The notes under the pieces were generated by a model, which saw only the letters and a program-made list of their open reading frames with translations, was not told the DNA's origin and searched no databases. DNA of 7,772 nucleotides from the NCBI GenBank assembly GCA_937925385.1, contig CALEWN010000075.1, positions 1 to 7,772 on the forward strand, given 5' to 3'. Positions 1 to 6,068 of the stretch are shown piece by piece. The stretch comes from an uncultured Senegalimassilia sp. (lineage in GTDB: Bacteria; Actinomycetota; Coriobacteriia; Coriobacteriales; Eggerthellaceae). The position numbers were made by a program, and so were the translations under genes. Position 1 is the stretch's first letter; every line of letters starts with the position of its first letter.

Positions 1-1876
1 AATCGAGGTTTGCCATGGAGCGGCGCACGTTGCCGGCGTTCGGGGCCGAATGGCAGGGGTTCATACCCCAGTTGAAGTAGCCCTTGATGACGCCCTGCTG
101 CATAAGCTCGAACGTGGAGATATGCGTGTAGTCGACCGCACCCGTCTCGGACGGGACCTTCGGCCACCAGTCATAGCCGTAGTCGTTGTCCACGGTTGCG
201 TTCTCGCCGAACCATTCCTTCAGGGAGGAGACGATGAACTTCGGCTTGTTGGTGTAATAGCCGTCGGAGTAGGTCTGAGACTCCAGCCACTTGCGCAGGC
301 TTGCGCGATCGGTGGTGTTTGCCCACTTCAGGTAAGCAGGATGCTCGTTGACCATCATGCCCATGTCCGTTGCGCCCTGGACGTTGGGCTCGCCGCGCAG
401 CGCGTTCACACCGCCGCCGGGAATGCCGATGTTGCCAAGCAGCAGCTGCATCACGGACATAGCGCGCGTGTTCTGTGCGCCATAGGTGTGCTGGGTCTGG
501 CCGAGCGCGTACAGCACGGTGCCGGCCTTACCGGGCTTGGCGGTAGAGGTATAGGTTTTGTAGACGAGTTCGAGAACATCCTTGTCCATACCGCAGATAC
601 CGCAAACGGTGTCAAGCGTGTAACGGGAATAGTGCTTCTTGAACTGCTGGTAGACGCACATGGGGTCTTGCAGCGTCATGTCCTTCTTGGGATTGGTGAG
701 CGTCGGCGTAGTGAACTCAGGGGTGCCGGGCTTGTTAACCCAGGCGTACGCGCCGTTCTCGCTGGTGTCCCAGTCCTCGGTGGACTCGGTCTCGTAATGC
801 CAGCTGTGGACGTTGTACGTCTTGGTCTTCTCGTTCCAACCGCTGAACAGACCCGTCTCGGGATCGAACTTATAGTCGGGATCAAGGATGTAGGAAGCAT
901 TGGTGTAGTTGAGCAGGTACTCGAAGTTGTACTCGCTCATGTCGCCGGTTTCCTGGTACTTGGCCAGGTTCGGCTCGATGAGGTGCTCGATGATGTAGTT
1001 GTACATGCCGCCGTAGAACGCGATATCGGTGCCGGAACGGATGGGGCACCAGATATCGGCCTGCTCGGCCGTACGGGTGTAGCGCGGATCGACGACGATC
1101 CACTTAGCGCCCTGCTCGTGGGCCTTCTCAAGCCACAGCGCGCTTACGGGGTGGTTCTCAACGGAGTTGGAACCGCAATTCAAGATGACGTCGGTGTTTT
1201 GGAAGTCGCACCAATGGCTCGTCATGGAGCCACGACCGAATGAAGCTGCCAGACCGGCAACAGTGGGGCCGTGTCAAACACGAGCCTGATTGTCGATGGC
1301 GATGATGCCCAGGGAGCGCATCATCTTGAGGATCAGGTATTCCTCCTCGGAGTTTTCCTGGGAACCGCCCAGGCTTGCGATGGCCGGGGTGTAGTTCACC
1401 GTCAGGCCATTGTCGTTCTTCTCGATAAACGAGGCATCGCGCGTGTCCTTGACCTTGCGGGCGATCTCGGCGATGGCGTCATCCCAGGAGATGTCCTCCC
1501 AGTCGCTTGCGCCGGGACGGCGCACCAACGGGCGCGTCGAACGCTTCGGGTTCTTGATGACTTCGCGCGTTTCGGGGTCCACCACGTTGCGCAGCTGAAA
1601 CATGGTAGCGCCCTTCGGGCACAGGCCGCCCTCGTTGATGGGGTGGTCGGGGTCGCCTTCGATGTTCACGAGCTCGCCGTCGCGCGTGGAGCAGATCACG
1701 CCGCATCCGCCCGAGCAATAACAGCAGATGTTCGTGTACTCCTCGGTGTTCACGAGCTTCCAGTCGGCGGACGGCTCTACGGCGAGCGTCTCCGACTTCG
1801 AGGACAGCTCGAACGCCATGGACGTGGCGAACGCAGCACCGGCGGCTTTGAAGAAGCCCCTGCGTGACAGGTTCAT
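1..1876 (-). CDS. fdnG: Formate dehydrogenase-N-like catalytic (alpha) subunit, selenocysteine-containing, Tat-exported; 3' end outside window
   Basis: This is the molybdenum/tungsten-bis-MGD subunit that oxidises formate to CO2 outside the membrane and passes electrons through a [4Fe-4S] cluster to an iron-sulfur partner subunit. The window holds 625 codons; E. coli FdnG has about 1015 residues. The start is ATG 1874-1876: it has an AAAGGAG ribosome site 8 nt upstream and places a Tat motif (SRRGFFK, residues 4-10) at the N-terminus, followed by a hydrophobic stretch. An in-frame extension to about 1990 would bury that signal. Cys51, Cys54, Cys58 and Cys86 fit the cluster pattern CxxCxxxC...C, and Lys88 in LCPKG is the usual conserved lysine. 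Codon 201 (1274-1276) is TGA within NQARV-U-HGPTVA, the same context as Sec196 of E. coli FdnG. The frame stays open beyond it with family motifs such as DPRYTRTA, IRSGTDIAF, LYALGQTQH and GGGVNALRG. Partner subunit genes would lie beyond base 1. Family assignment is firm; the electron acceptor is unknown. Confidence 0.95.
1231..1276 (-). promoter_or_regulatory. Selenocysteine UGA codon and bacterial SECIS hairpin
   Basis: On the minus strand the TGA at 1276-1274 is followed at once by a hairpin inside the coding sequence. The lower stem pairs CACGGCC (1273-1267) with GGTCGTG (1237-1231), 7 bp including one G-U. The upper stem pairs GTTGCC (1261-1256) with GGCAGC (1250-1245), 6 bp including one U-G. 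The apical loop is GGTCT. The loop and the U at position 17 counted from the UGA match the known E. coli fdhF/fdnG SECIS, which binds SelB and delivers Sec-tRNA. By this logic the UGA is read as selenocysteine, and the organism must have selA, selB, selC and selD elsewhere. The structure was found by eye and not folded by software. Confidence 0.88.
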
Positions 1877-1884
1877 GCCCCTCA

Positions 1885-1891
1885 CTCCTTT
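1885..1891 (-). promoter_or_regulatory. Ribosome binding site of the formate dehydrogenase gene
   Basis: AAAGGAG on the minus strand lies 8 nt before ATG 1876. It decides the start: the longer in-frame opening to about 1990 lacks family similarity and would put about 38 residues before the twin-arginine signal. Confidence 0.8.
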
Positions 1892-2041
1892 CCTACTCGT
1901 CTTGCACTCGTCTAAGAATCGATGCGAAACCGCCCACCGTGCCCTCTTGCCGATTGGAGGCTGCGGGGAGAAGGCGCCGAGGCGGCGCATCGCATATCCG
2001 CATCGTGCTCATGCGAATACTCATCCATGCTAATGCATAAT

Positions 2042-2070
2042 TTGATACGAAACTGACACCATTCCGCCAA
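2042..2070 (-). promoter_or_regulatory. Candidate sigma-70-type promoter for the formate dehydrogenase operon
   Basis: On the minus strand, TTGGCG (2070-2065) and TATCAA (2047-2042) are separated by exactly 17 nt. Each matches the -35 and -10 consensus at four of six positions. Transcription would start near 2035 and give a 5' untranslated region of roughly 160 nt. Just upstream, CAAATG (2068-2073) and CATTTG (2089-2094) form an inverted pair two helical turns apart that could bind a regulator. Matches of this quality arise by chance, so this is a candidate only. Confidence 0.35.
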
Positions 2071-2096
2071 ATGGTTCACAATGACACTCATTTGTA

Positions 2097-2120
2097 CGGA
2101 TAACCCGAAACGGGTTACCG
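2097..2120. repeat. Near-perfect palindrome, possible operator
   Basis: TAACCCG (2101-2107) and CGGGTTA (2111-2117) are exact reverse complements around AAA. The pairing extends by CGG (2097-2099) with CCG (2118-2120) if A2100 is bulged, giving 10 bp of pairing in 24 bases. Neither strand has a T-run after it, so a terminator is unlikely. It is centred at about 2109, roughly 74 bp upstream of the start predicted from the candidate promoter. That is a usual place for an activator site. The protein that would bind is unknown. Confidence 0.55.
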
Positions 2121-2231
2121 AAAACTGGACGATATTGCATGTTTGTCTAGGTTGCGTTCAAACTTACTCCATATCCTTGGCTAATACCTAGAGCGACAAT
2201 CGGATTATCCCAACGGCAATTGGACATTTTT

Positions 2232-2287
2232 GTTGATTTGTTTATCTATTCAAATGATAATTCAAACGGCAAACGGAGCAAATCAAC
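2232..2287. repeat. 9-bp inverted repeat with 38-bp spacer
   Basis: GTTGATTTG (2232-2240) and CAAATCAAC (2279-2287) are exact reverse complements in the AT-rich intergenic region. The spacer contains one of two AACGGCAA copies. It could be paired protein sites for DNA looping, or chance in AT-rich DNA. Confidence 0.4.
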
Positions 2288-2321
2288 CGAATAGCGGTTC
2301 ATCAATTACGGTATTTTGGAC

Positions 2322-2359
2322 GAATATGCTGCATAGTGGCATTTCAGGATTGCATATTC
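2322..2359. repeat. 8-bp inverted repeat with 22-bp spacer
   Basis: GAATATGC (2322-2329) and GCATATTC (2352-2359) are exact reverse complements. The arms lie about 30 bp apart centre to centre, near three helical turns, so a dimeric regulator could contact both on one face. No coding sequence covers them and no T-run follows. Confidence 0.4.
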
Positions 2360-2548
2360 TGATGAATGGATACGCTCAGCGCGAATAGAGGAAGCAACGG
2401 AGAGAAGTGCATACTGCCTTAGAAATCACAGCCACCGAATGGCGCATAACGAGCTGCCGCCGAGATGTTCGGCATGCAGCATCGTTCATCTGGCCTTAAC
2501 GGCATAGTTAGAGGAACAAAGGGAACTTCGCGAACGGATACGAGACCG

Positions 2549-3646
2549 TTACAGGCTTTCAATGACCTTTGCGGACACGACGTTGCTCGGAGAGACCAAG
2601 ATAGCCCCGATGCTATCCACATGCGGCGCGTTCACGAAAAACGACCCGTTTGAATTGCCGCCCATGGTCGATACTTCTTCATCCTGCAACGTGATCACGA
2701 TATCGGCGCCCTGCAGGTTGCGCACATAGGTGCGGACCGAAGAGATGCACACCACAAGGTCGACCTTGCTGTCGCGGAAATATTTGATACGGGATTCGGC
2801 GGCTTTTTCGGAAAGCGGCACATCGACCGAAAACACGCCGATGCGTTTCGACCCGCGTTTCAGGATGACGCCCTCGCTATATTGCGACGAATCCGTTGTA
2901 TCGAGCACCAGCACCGTGGCGCCCTTCTCCTCATAGTTGGTCCGAACATCCTGAGGTGTAACCGACTGCGTCTTGGCTACATCGATACCGCCACGCACAG
3001 TGACGGCCTTCAACGCGGTGTCGTTTCCAGAGAAGCGGTCCGTTTCGCCTTCGCCTTCTTCAGAATCATCGGGAACCGGCGCCGCGACGCTGCCGACATC
3101 CGACGTCAAACCGGATGCCTCCTCATTGCGCGTTTGCCCCGCAGCGCTATCGGAGGATTTCGAAGACCCCGAAGATGCCTTCGAGGAATTGGATGTGGCC
3201 GAGTTCGTACTGGAACTGCTGCCTGACGATACGCCATTCGCGGACGTGCCCACATCCGCAGACGACGAGGAGCCGCCAAGGTCGGAAGATGCGGAAGTTG
3301 ACGCAGCCGCATCAGAGGAACCGGTTGATGAAGAAGCGCCACCTGACCCCGAAGCGGTATCTCCGCCGGTCTTCTCGGCCGTGTCCGTGGAATCCTTTTC
3401 GTCATCGGTCTGCGCGTCGGAACCGTTTTGGGAATCAAGCGTCTTCGCATCGGCCTGTACGGGAAGCGTGCCCGCATAGACGATGGACGTATAACCTTCC
3501 ATCTGGCCGACCTTCTCATCAATGGAAGATGCAGCGACGTTCCAAGAATGCCCTGCGACCATATACCAGGCAATCCCGAACGTGCTGAGCACGATCAGGA
3601 TAAGGAATACGCCAAGCGCTTGTTTTTCACGAGTTCCGTTAGACAT
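2549..3646 (-). CDS. Single-pass membrane protein with Ser-rich linker and degenerate UshA/metallophosphatase-like C-terminal domain
   Basis: This 365-residue protein is not assigned to a named family with certainty. Residues about 8-32 form one transmembrane helix after a short basic N-terminus. A small conserved-looking segment (VGQMEGYTSIVYAGT) follows. Residues about 65-205 are low-complexity Ser/Gly/Ala/Thr/Asp, typical of a surface spacer. Residues about 210-365 resemble the 5'-nucleotidase (UshA) metallophosphatase pattern: an EEKGATVLVLDTTD strand-turn, SKRIGVFSVD, then SKVDLVVCIS, GADIVITLQDEE and GAILVSPSNVVSAKVI. These sit where active enzymes carry NHEFD, LSHLG and GGHSH. The metal-binding His and Asp residues are missing, so catalysis is doubtful. 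The only cysteine, Cys300 in VVCIS, sits at the former catalytic strand end. Some pipelines use the label 'UshA-like (seleno)protein' for such proteins; that is from memory and unverified. ATG 3646 is preferred over the in-frame GTG 3652. No Shine-Dalgarno sequence precedes either. Confidence 0.75.
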   Translation of the reverse strand: MSNGTREKQALGVFLILIVLSTFGIAWYMVAGHSWNVAASSIDEKVGQMEGYTSIVYAGTLPVQADAKTLDSQNGSDAQTDDEKDSTDTAEKTGGDTASGSGGASSSTGSSDAAASTSASSDLGGSSSSADVGTSANGVSSGSSSSTNSATSNSSKASSGSSKSSDSAAGQTRNEEASGLTSDVGSVAAPVPDDSEEGEGETDRFSGNDTALKAVTVRGGIDVAKTQSVTPQDVRTNYEEKGATVLVLDTTDSSQYSEGVILKRGSKRIGVFSVDVPLSEKAAESRIKYFRDSKVDLVVCISSVRTYVRNLQGADIVITLQDEEVSTMGGNSNGSFFVNAPHVDSIGAILVSPSNVVSAKVIESL

Positions 3647-3653
3647 AACCACA

Positions 3654-3659
3654 AGTATA
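3654..3659 (-). promoter_or_regulatory. Candidate -10 element implying a leaderless or near-leaderless transcript
   Basis: TATACT (minus strand, 3659-3654), five of six to consensus, ends 7 nt before ATG 3646. Transcription would begin at or next to the start codon, which fits the absence of a Shine-Dalgarno sequence. No good -35 hexamer lies at the right distance, so confidence is low. Confidence 0.35.
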
Positions 3660-3665
3660 GTGAAA

Positions 3666-3724
3666 GGCCGGCAAACCGCCCGTATGCCGCAAACACACGC
3701 GCATAGTTTACAGAAAAGCCGGCC
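3666..3724. repeat. GGCCGGC / GCCGGCC pair in the gap between the acetyltransferase and surface-protein genes
   Basis: GGCCGGC (3666-3672) and GCCGGCC (3718-3724) are inverted copies, and each contains the self-palindrome GCCGGC. The second abuts the stop codon of the acetyltransferase gene and is followed on the minus strand by TTTTCT. It could be a weak terminator, but a 45-nt loop makes a stable hairpin doubtful. Confidence 0.3.
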
Positions 3725-4258
3725 CTAGAGCACCTTCTCGAACGCGACGCGATCGGTTGAAGCGCCTTCCGCATGGCTGATGTGCACGATGCCGCAACGG
3801 GTGAAACCGCAGCGCTCTATAAGCTTGAGCATAGGGACGTTACCGGGATGCGTTTCAATGCGCAGGCTCTCGCATCCGTGCTGACAGGCTACCGGTTCTG
3901 CGGACTGAAGCAGCTTACGACCAAGACCCTTCCCAGCGTGGCCCTGCGCAACCGCAACGCGATGCAGCACGGCATATCGCGGATCGCGCGAGTCGGAGTG
4001 CGTAAGCCATGCGCCCTCGATGGCATCGTAGACCGGCTCGCCAGTGAAGCCGATGACCGTGGTAGCGACTACGACACCATCCTCTTCCAGGACAAAGGAG
4101 TGACCGGCTTCGATGTCATCGCGCACGATCTGCTGCGTAGGGTACGCCCCTTGCCACTGATCGATACCGAGACGACCGAGAGCGGCCTTGCCGTCCATGA
4201 GCACGGCCCAGATGCCATCGAAGTCGCCATGGTCGGCAATGCGAAACTGCAATGTCAT
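3725..4258 (-). CDS. GNAT-family N-acetyltransferase, substrate unknown
   Basis: This 177-residue cytoplasmic enzyme should transfer acetyl from acetyl-CoA to an amine of a small molecule or protein. The fold is clear: an N-terminal FRIADHGDFDGIWAVL strand-helix, VLEEDGVVVATTVI in the central sheet, then LHRVAVAQGHAGKGLGRKLL (about 98-117). That last stretch contains the acetyl-CoA pyrophosphate loop GHAGKGLG (106-113). Next comes SLRIETHPGNVPMLKLIERC GFTRCG with the conserved Asn, and DRVAFEKVL at the C-terminus. Length is normal for the family. ATG 4258 is chosen because GAGG lies 6 nt upstream; the GTG at 4270 lacks a site. The neighbouring transporter fusion ends in a related GNAT domain that shares the LH.V.V, G.G, SLR, N.PM and GF..CG signatures. 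The pair may come from duplication, and their substrates may be related. Substrate cannot be read from the sequence. Confidence 0.9.
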   Translation of the reverse strand: MTLQFRIADHGDFDGIWAVLMDGKAALGRLGIDQWQGAYPTQQIVRDDIEAGHSFVLEEDGVVVATTVIGFTGEPVYDAIEGAWLTHSDSRDPRYAVLHRVAVAQGHAGKGLGRKLLQSAEPVACQHGCESLRIETHPGNVPMLKLIERCGFTRCGIVHISHAEGASTDRVAFEKVL

Positions 4259-4297
4259 GGATATCCTCACTTCCAGCCGTCCATGCGGCTCTACCCC

Positions 4298-4321
4298 TTC
4301 TTCGCGAAGCGCAGCGAAGAA
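4298..4321. repeat. 8-bp hairpin in the leader of the acetyltransferase gene
   Basis: TTCTTCGC (4298-4305) and GCGAAGAA (4314-4321) pair perfectly around an 8-nt loop, about 40 nt before the acetyltransferase start on the minus strand. No T-run follows, so a 5' untranslated-region structure is more likely than a terminator. Confidence 0.4.
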
Positions 4322-4339
4322 ACTCCCTCAGCAATGGTA

Positions 4340-4356
4340 AACGTCCACGAGACGTT
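4340..4356. repeat. 6-bp hairpin in the same intergenic gap
   Basis: AACGTC (4340-4345) and GACGTT (4351-4356) flank a 5-nt loop. On its own it could be chance. It is listed because it is one of four inverted repeats within 150 bases. Confidence 0.3.
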
Positions 4357-4386
4357 GGCAACCCAGAATCCCCAACGGAATCCAAA

Positions 4387-4413
4387 TTGCAACCAACAGG
4401 ATAATGGTTGCAA
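4387..4413 (-). terminator. 9-bp hairpin after the transporter-acetyltransferase gene, possible weak terminator
   Basis: TTGCAACCA (4387-4395) and TGGTTGCAA (4405-4413) pair perfectly around a 9-nt loop. On the minus strand the hairpin lies 30 nt past the stop codon and is followed by only TTT, so intrinsic termination would be weak or partial. It could equally be an RNA-stabilising or regulatory structure. Confidence 0.35.
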
Positions 4414-4423
4414 GCTCGATCGC

Positions 4424-4444
4424 GAGCCTGTCCTAAGCAGGCTC
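4424..4444 (-). repeat. 7-bp hairpin overlapping the stop codon of the fusion gene
   Basis: GAGCCTG (4424-4430) and CAGGCTC (4438-4444) pair around a 7-nt loop. The distal arm includes two bases of the TGA stop at 4443-4445. There is no U-tract, so this is not a classical terminator. It may protect the 3' end or affect translation of the next gene. Confidence 0.35.
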
Positions 4445-5996
4445 ATCTCACACGCAGCTCATACGCGGAACGAGGCTTCTCCCGACCGAACCCATCGCGA
4501 ACCTGGATGGTTCCGCAGAACGCAAAGCCCCGCTTCTCAAGCAGCCAGCGCATGGGCTCGTTCTCCGGATAGATGTCGGCCCGCAAGCTTGTGCGACCGC
4601 CTTCGCGGGCGATACGGCACGCGATATCGACGATAAACGAACCCACGCCGCGCCTACGGACAGGCTTATCCACGACCACCCAATGCAATTCGGCATACTG
4701 CTGCGGCGAAGCCCCGGTATCGGTGACCCATTCCCCCTTGATGCCGCGCTCATAGTTCTTGTCTATGTCGAACGATACGCCGAATACGGCGATGAGCTTG
4801 CCTTCCGCATTCTCCACCACGTAGGTGGAGCCGTTGTTGATACTGCGCGTCAGACGACGCGATGACGGGTATTTCTTGAACTTGCCTTCATCGATGCCCA
4901 TTTCAGCATACTGGCGATGAGCATCGTCCAGGAGCGCCTCCACGCGGGTAAAGTCCGCCATAGTCGCGGGCCTGCTGCTGTAGTAACCGAGCACGGAAGC
5001 ACGACCGGCGAACACCGGCGGATCCTGCGGAAGCGGCTCCGTTTCAACGCCCGCAAGCTCAGGGGCGGATTCCCCGCCTTCCCGTTTAGGCTCGAACTCG
5101 GTAACCATGACGATCATGACGAGGATGCAAGCGCAGCCCGCGATGTCCCAGGTGCTGACCGGGGTCTGAAGCCACAGCACGGAAATGACCATTGCCGAAA
5201 CGGGCTCGGCTGCGCACAAAAGCCCGGCCTTAACGGGACCGCAGTCGTTGATTCCCTGCAAATACAGCATATAAGCCGCACAGGTGCCCACGACGATGAC
5301 CGCAGCAAGGATGATGAGGAATGCAGGCGTGATTTCGACGGGGACGGCCCAGGGCTGCACCACGGGCGTGAGGACCAATCCACCGAACAGCATGGCGAAC
5401 CCGGTGACCATCAGCGATCCCCACTTTGCAAGCACCTTCACCGGCATGAGGGTGTACAGGGCCAATGCGACAGCCGACACCATGCCCCAAAAGCATCCCT
5501 GCTGCGATAACGCCAATCGGGAAAGATCGCCCTGCGTGGCGATGAGGACAAGCCCCACCATGGCGAAAATGAGCCCAAGCACCTCGCGCACGTTGGGAAG
5601 GCGGCGTTTGCGCAGACAGGTCCACAACATGATGAGAACAAGTCCCAGTTGCTCGATGGTGGTACCCACGCCCGCGCTTGTGTGATGGATGACGCTAAAA
5701 TAGCTGACCTGGCATAACGCGATGCCGAAAATCGAGAACGCGGCGATCCTGATCATGGAGCGCCAATCGCGGAACAACGCGCCCACAGAGCGCCAATCCT
5801 TCACGAACACGATAGCAAGGAAGAACACTGCGGAAATGAGCATGCGCACACACGTGATCCAATAGGCGGGCGCGCCGAAATCACCCATCACCAACTGGGC
5901 GCAGGTGCCGGAAAAGCCCCAGCAAACAGAACCAGCCAATGCACAGACAATGCCACGCATCACATGTCCGCCCCGCAAAGCCGTTTCCTGATGCAC
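4443..5996 (-). CDS. EamA/DMT-superfamily transporter fused to a C-terminal GNAT acetyltransferase
   Basis: This 517-residue protein has two complete modules. Residues about 13-299 are a drug/metabolite transporter with roughly ten hydrophobic helices in two EamA repeats. It shows SVCWGFSGTCAQ in helix 1, TTIEQLGLVLIM in the first repeat, and CGPVKAGLLCAAEPVSAMVIS followed by VTEFEPKRE at the end of the second. Residues about 300-338 form a Glu/Pro-rich linker. Residues about 340-517 are a GNAT domain with the acetyl-CoA loop RRRGVG (447-452), SLRADIYPENEPM, and EKRGFAFCG. EamA proteins usually stop near 300 residues, so this is a genuine fusion in one uninterrupted frame. GTG 5996 is preferred because AAGGAG lies 8 nt upstream; ATG 5960 (505 residues) has only GGGGCGG. 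A plausible but unproven role is export or uptake of an amine or amino acid coupled to its acetylation on the cytoplasmic side. Substrate and direction are unknown. Confidence 0.88.
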   Translation of the reverse strand: MHQETALRGGHVMRGIVCALAGSVCWGFSGTCAQLVMGDFGAPAYWITCVRMLISAVFFLAIVFVKDWRSVGALFRDWRSMIRIAAFSIFGIALCQVSYFSVIHHTSAGVGTTIEQLGLVLIMLWTCLRKRRLPNVREVLGLIFAMVGLVLIATQGDLSRLALSQQGCFWGMVSAVALALYTLMPVKVLAKWGSLMVTGFAMLFGGLVLTPVVQPWAVPVEITPAFLIILAAVIVVGTCAAYMLYLQGINDCGPVKAGLLCAAEPVSAMVISVLWLQTPVSTWDIAGCACILVMIVMVTEFEPKREGGESAPELAGVETEPLPQDPPVFAGRASVLGYYSSRPATMADFTRVEALLDDAHRQYAEMGIDEGKFKKYPSSRRLTRSINNGSTYVVENAEGKLIAVFGVSFDIDKNYERGIKGEWVTDTGASPQQYAELHWVVVDKPVRRRGVGSFIVDIACRIAREGGRTSLRADIYPENEPMRWLLEKRGFAFCGTIQVRDGFGREKPRSAYELRVR

Positions 5997-6004
5997 CGCT
6001 ACCG

Positions 6005-6010
6005 CTCCTT
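6005..6010 (-). promoter_or_regulatory. Ribosome binding site deciding the start of the fusion gene
   Basis: AAGGAG (minus strand) lies 8 nt before GTG 5996. It is much better than anything upstream of ATG 5960. It begins only 11 nt after the second terminator hairpin, so the hairpin and its U-rich tail sit immediately next to the translation start. Confidence 0.65.
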
Positions 6011-6021
6011 CCCGAATAAGA

Positions 6022-6048
6022 AACCCGCCTCTTACGCGGAGACGGGTT
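6022..6048 (-). terminator. Rho-independent terminator or attenuator hairpin before the fusion gene
   Basis: On the minus strand AACCCGTCTC (6048-6039) pairs with GAGGCGGGTT (6031-6022), 10 bp including one U-G, around a 7-nt loop, followed by TCTTATT. On the plus strand the same position would be a C-A mismatch, so the hairpin is built for minus-strand RNA. It is the second of two after uvrA and the last structure before the fusion gene. Confidence 0.75.
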
Positions 6049-6068
6049 ATTACTTGTAAAGCGTCAAA

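Larger units (their letters stand above)
1877..2548. other. 672-bp gene-free, AT-richer region upstream of formate dehydrogenase
   Basis: No convincing coding sequence occurs on either strand between the end of the serine-rich membrane protein gene and the formate dehydrogenase start. A hand count of 2101-2400 gives about 41% GC, clearly below the flanking genes. The stretch holds a candidate minus-strand promoter (2042-2070), a strong palindrome (2097-2120), two longer-range inverted repeats (2232-2287 and 2322-2359) and two copies of AACGGCAA (2212-2219 and 2265-2272). It reads as a regulatory region for the downstream operon. A remnant of lost or foreign DNA is also possible. I see no tRNA-like or convincing terminator sequence; only a weak AACGG/CCGTT pair (2533-2550) follows the upstream gene. 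Confidence 0.6.

Noticed and set aside
50..1243. Plus-strand open frame of 397 codons
   Set aside because: It is exactly antisense to the conserved formate dehydrogenase frame, resembles no family, and its Val/Leu/Gly-rich content is that expected of the complement of GC-rich coding DNA.
1274..1276. Formate dehydrogenase as a pseudogene broken by a nonsense mutation
   Set aside because: The TGA sits at the known selenocysteine position, is followed by His and a SECIS-type hairpin, and the frame remains intact and conserved to the window edge.
1877..1990. N-terminal extension of the formate dehydrogenase
   Set aside because: The Tat signal and ribosome site fix the start at 1876; the extension has no signal-like or family sequence.
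2337..2354. Sigma-54-like TGGCA...TTGCA promoter
   Set aside because: The GG and GC doublets are 14 bp apart instead of the required 12, and the plus-strand orientation leads to no gene.
2973..3479. Plus-strand acidic open frame opposite the Ser-rich linker
   Set aside because: Low-complexity antisense of Ser/Ala/Thr codons; the minus-strand frame has a transmembrane helix and a patterned C-terminal domain.
4267..4284. Five-residue leader peptide (MDGWK) just before the acetyltransferase start
   Set aside because: An ATG-to-TGA run of six codons arises easily by chance and has no attenuator-type codon repeats; translational coupling cannot be excluded but is not supported.
3773..4636. Plus-strand open frame spanning both acetyltransferase domains
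   Set aside because: Crosses two real minus-strand genes and the hairpin-rich gap, with no domain features.
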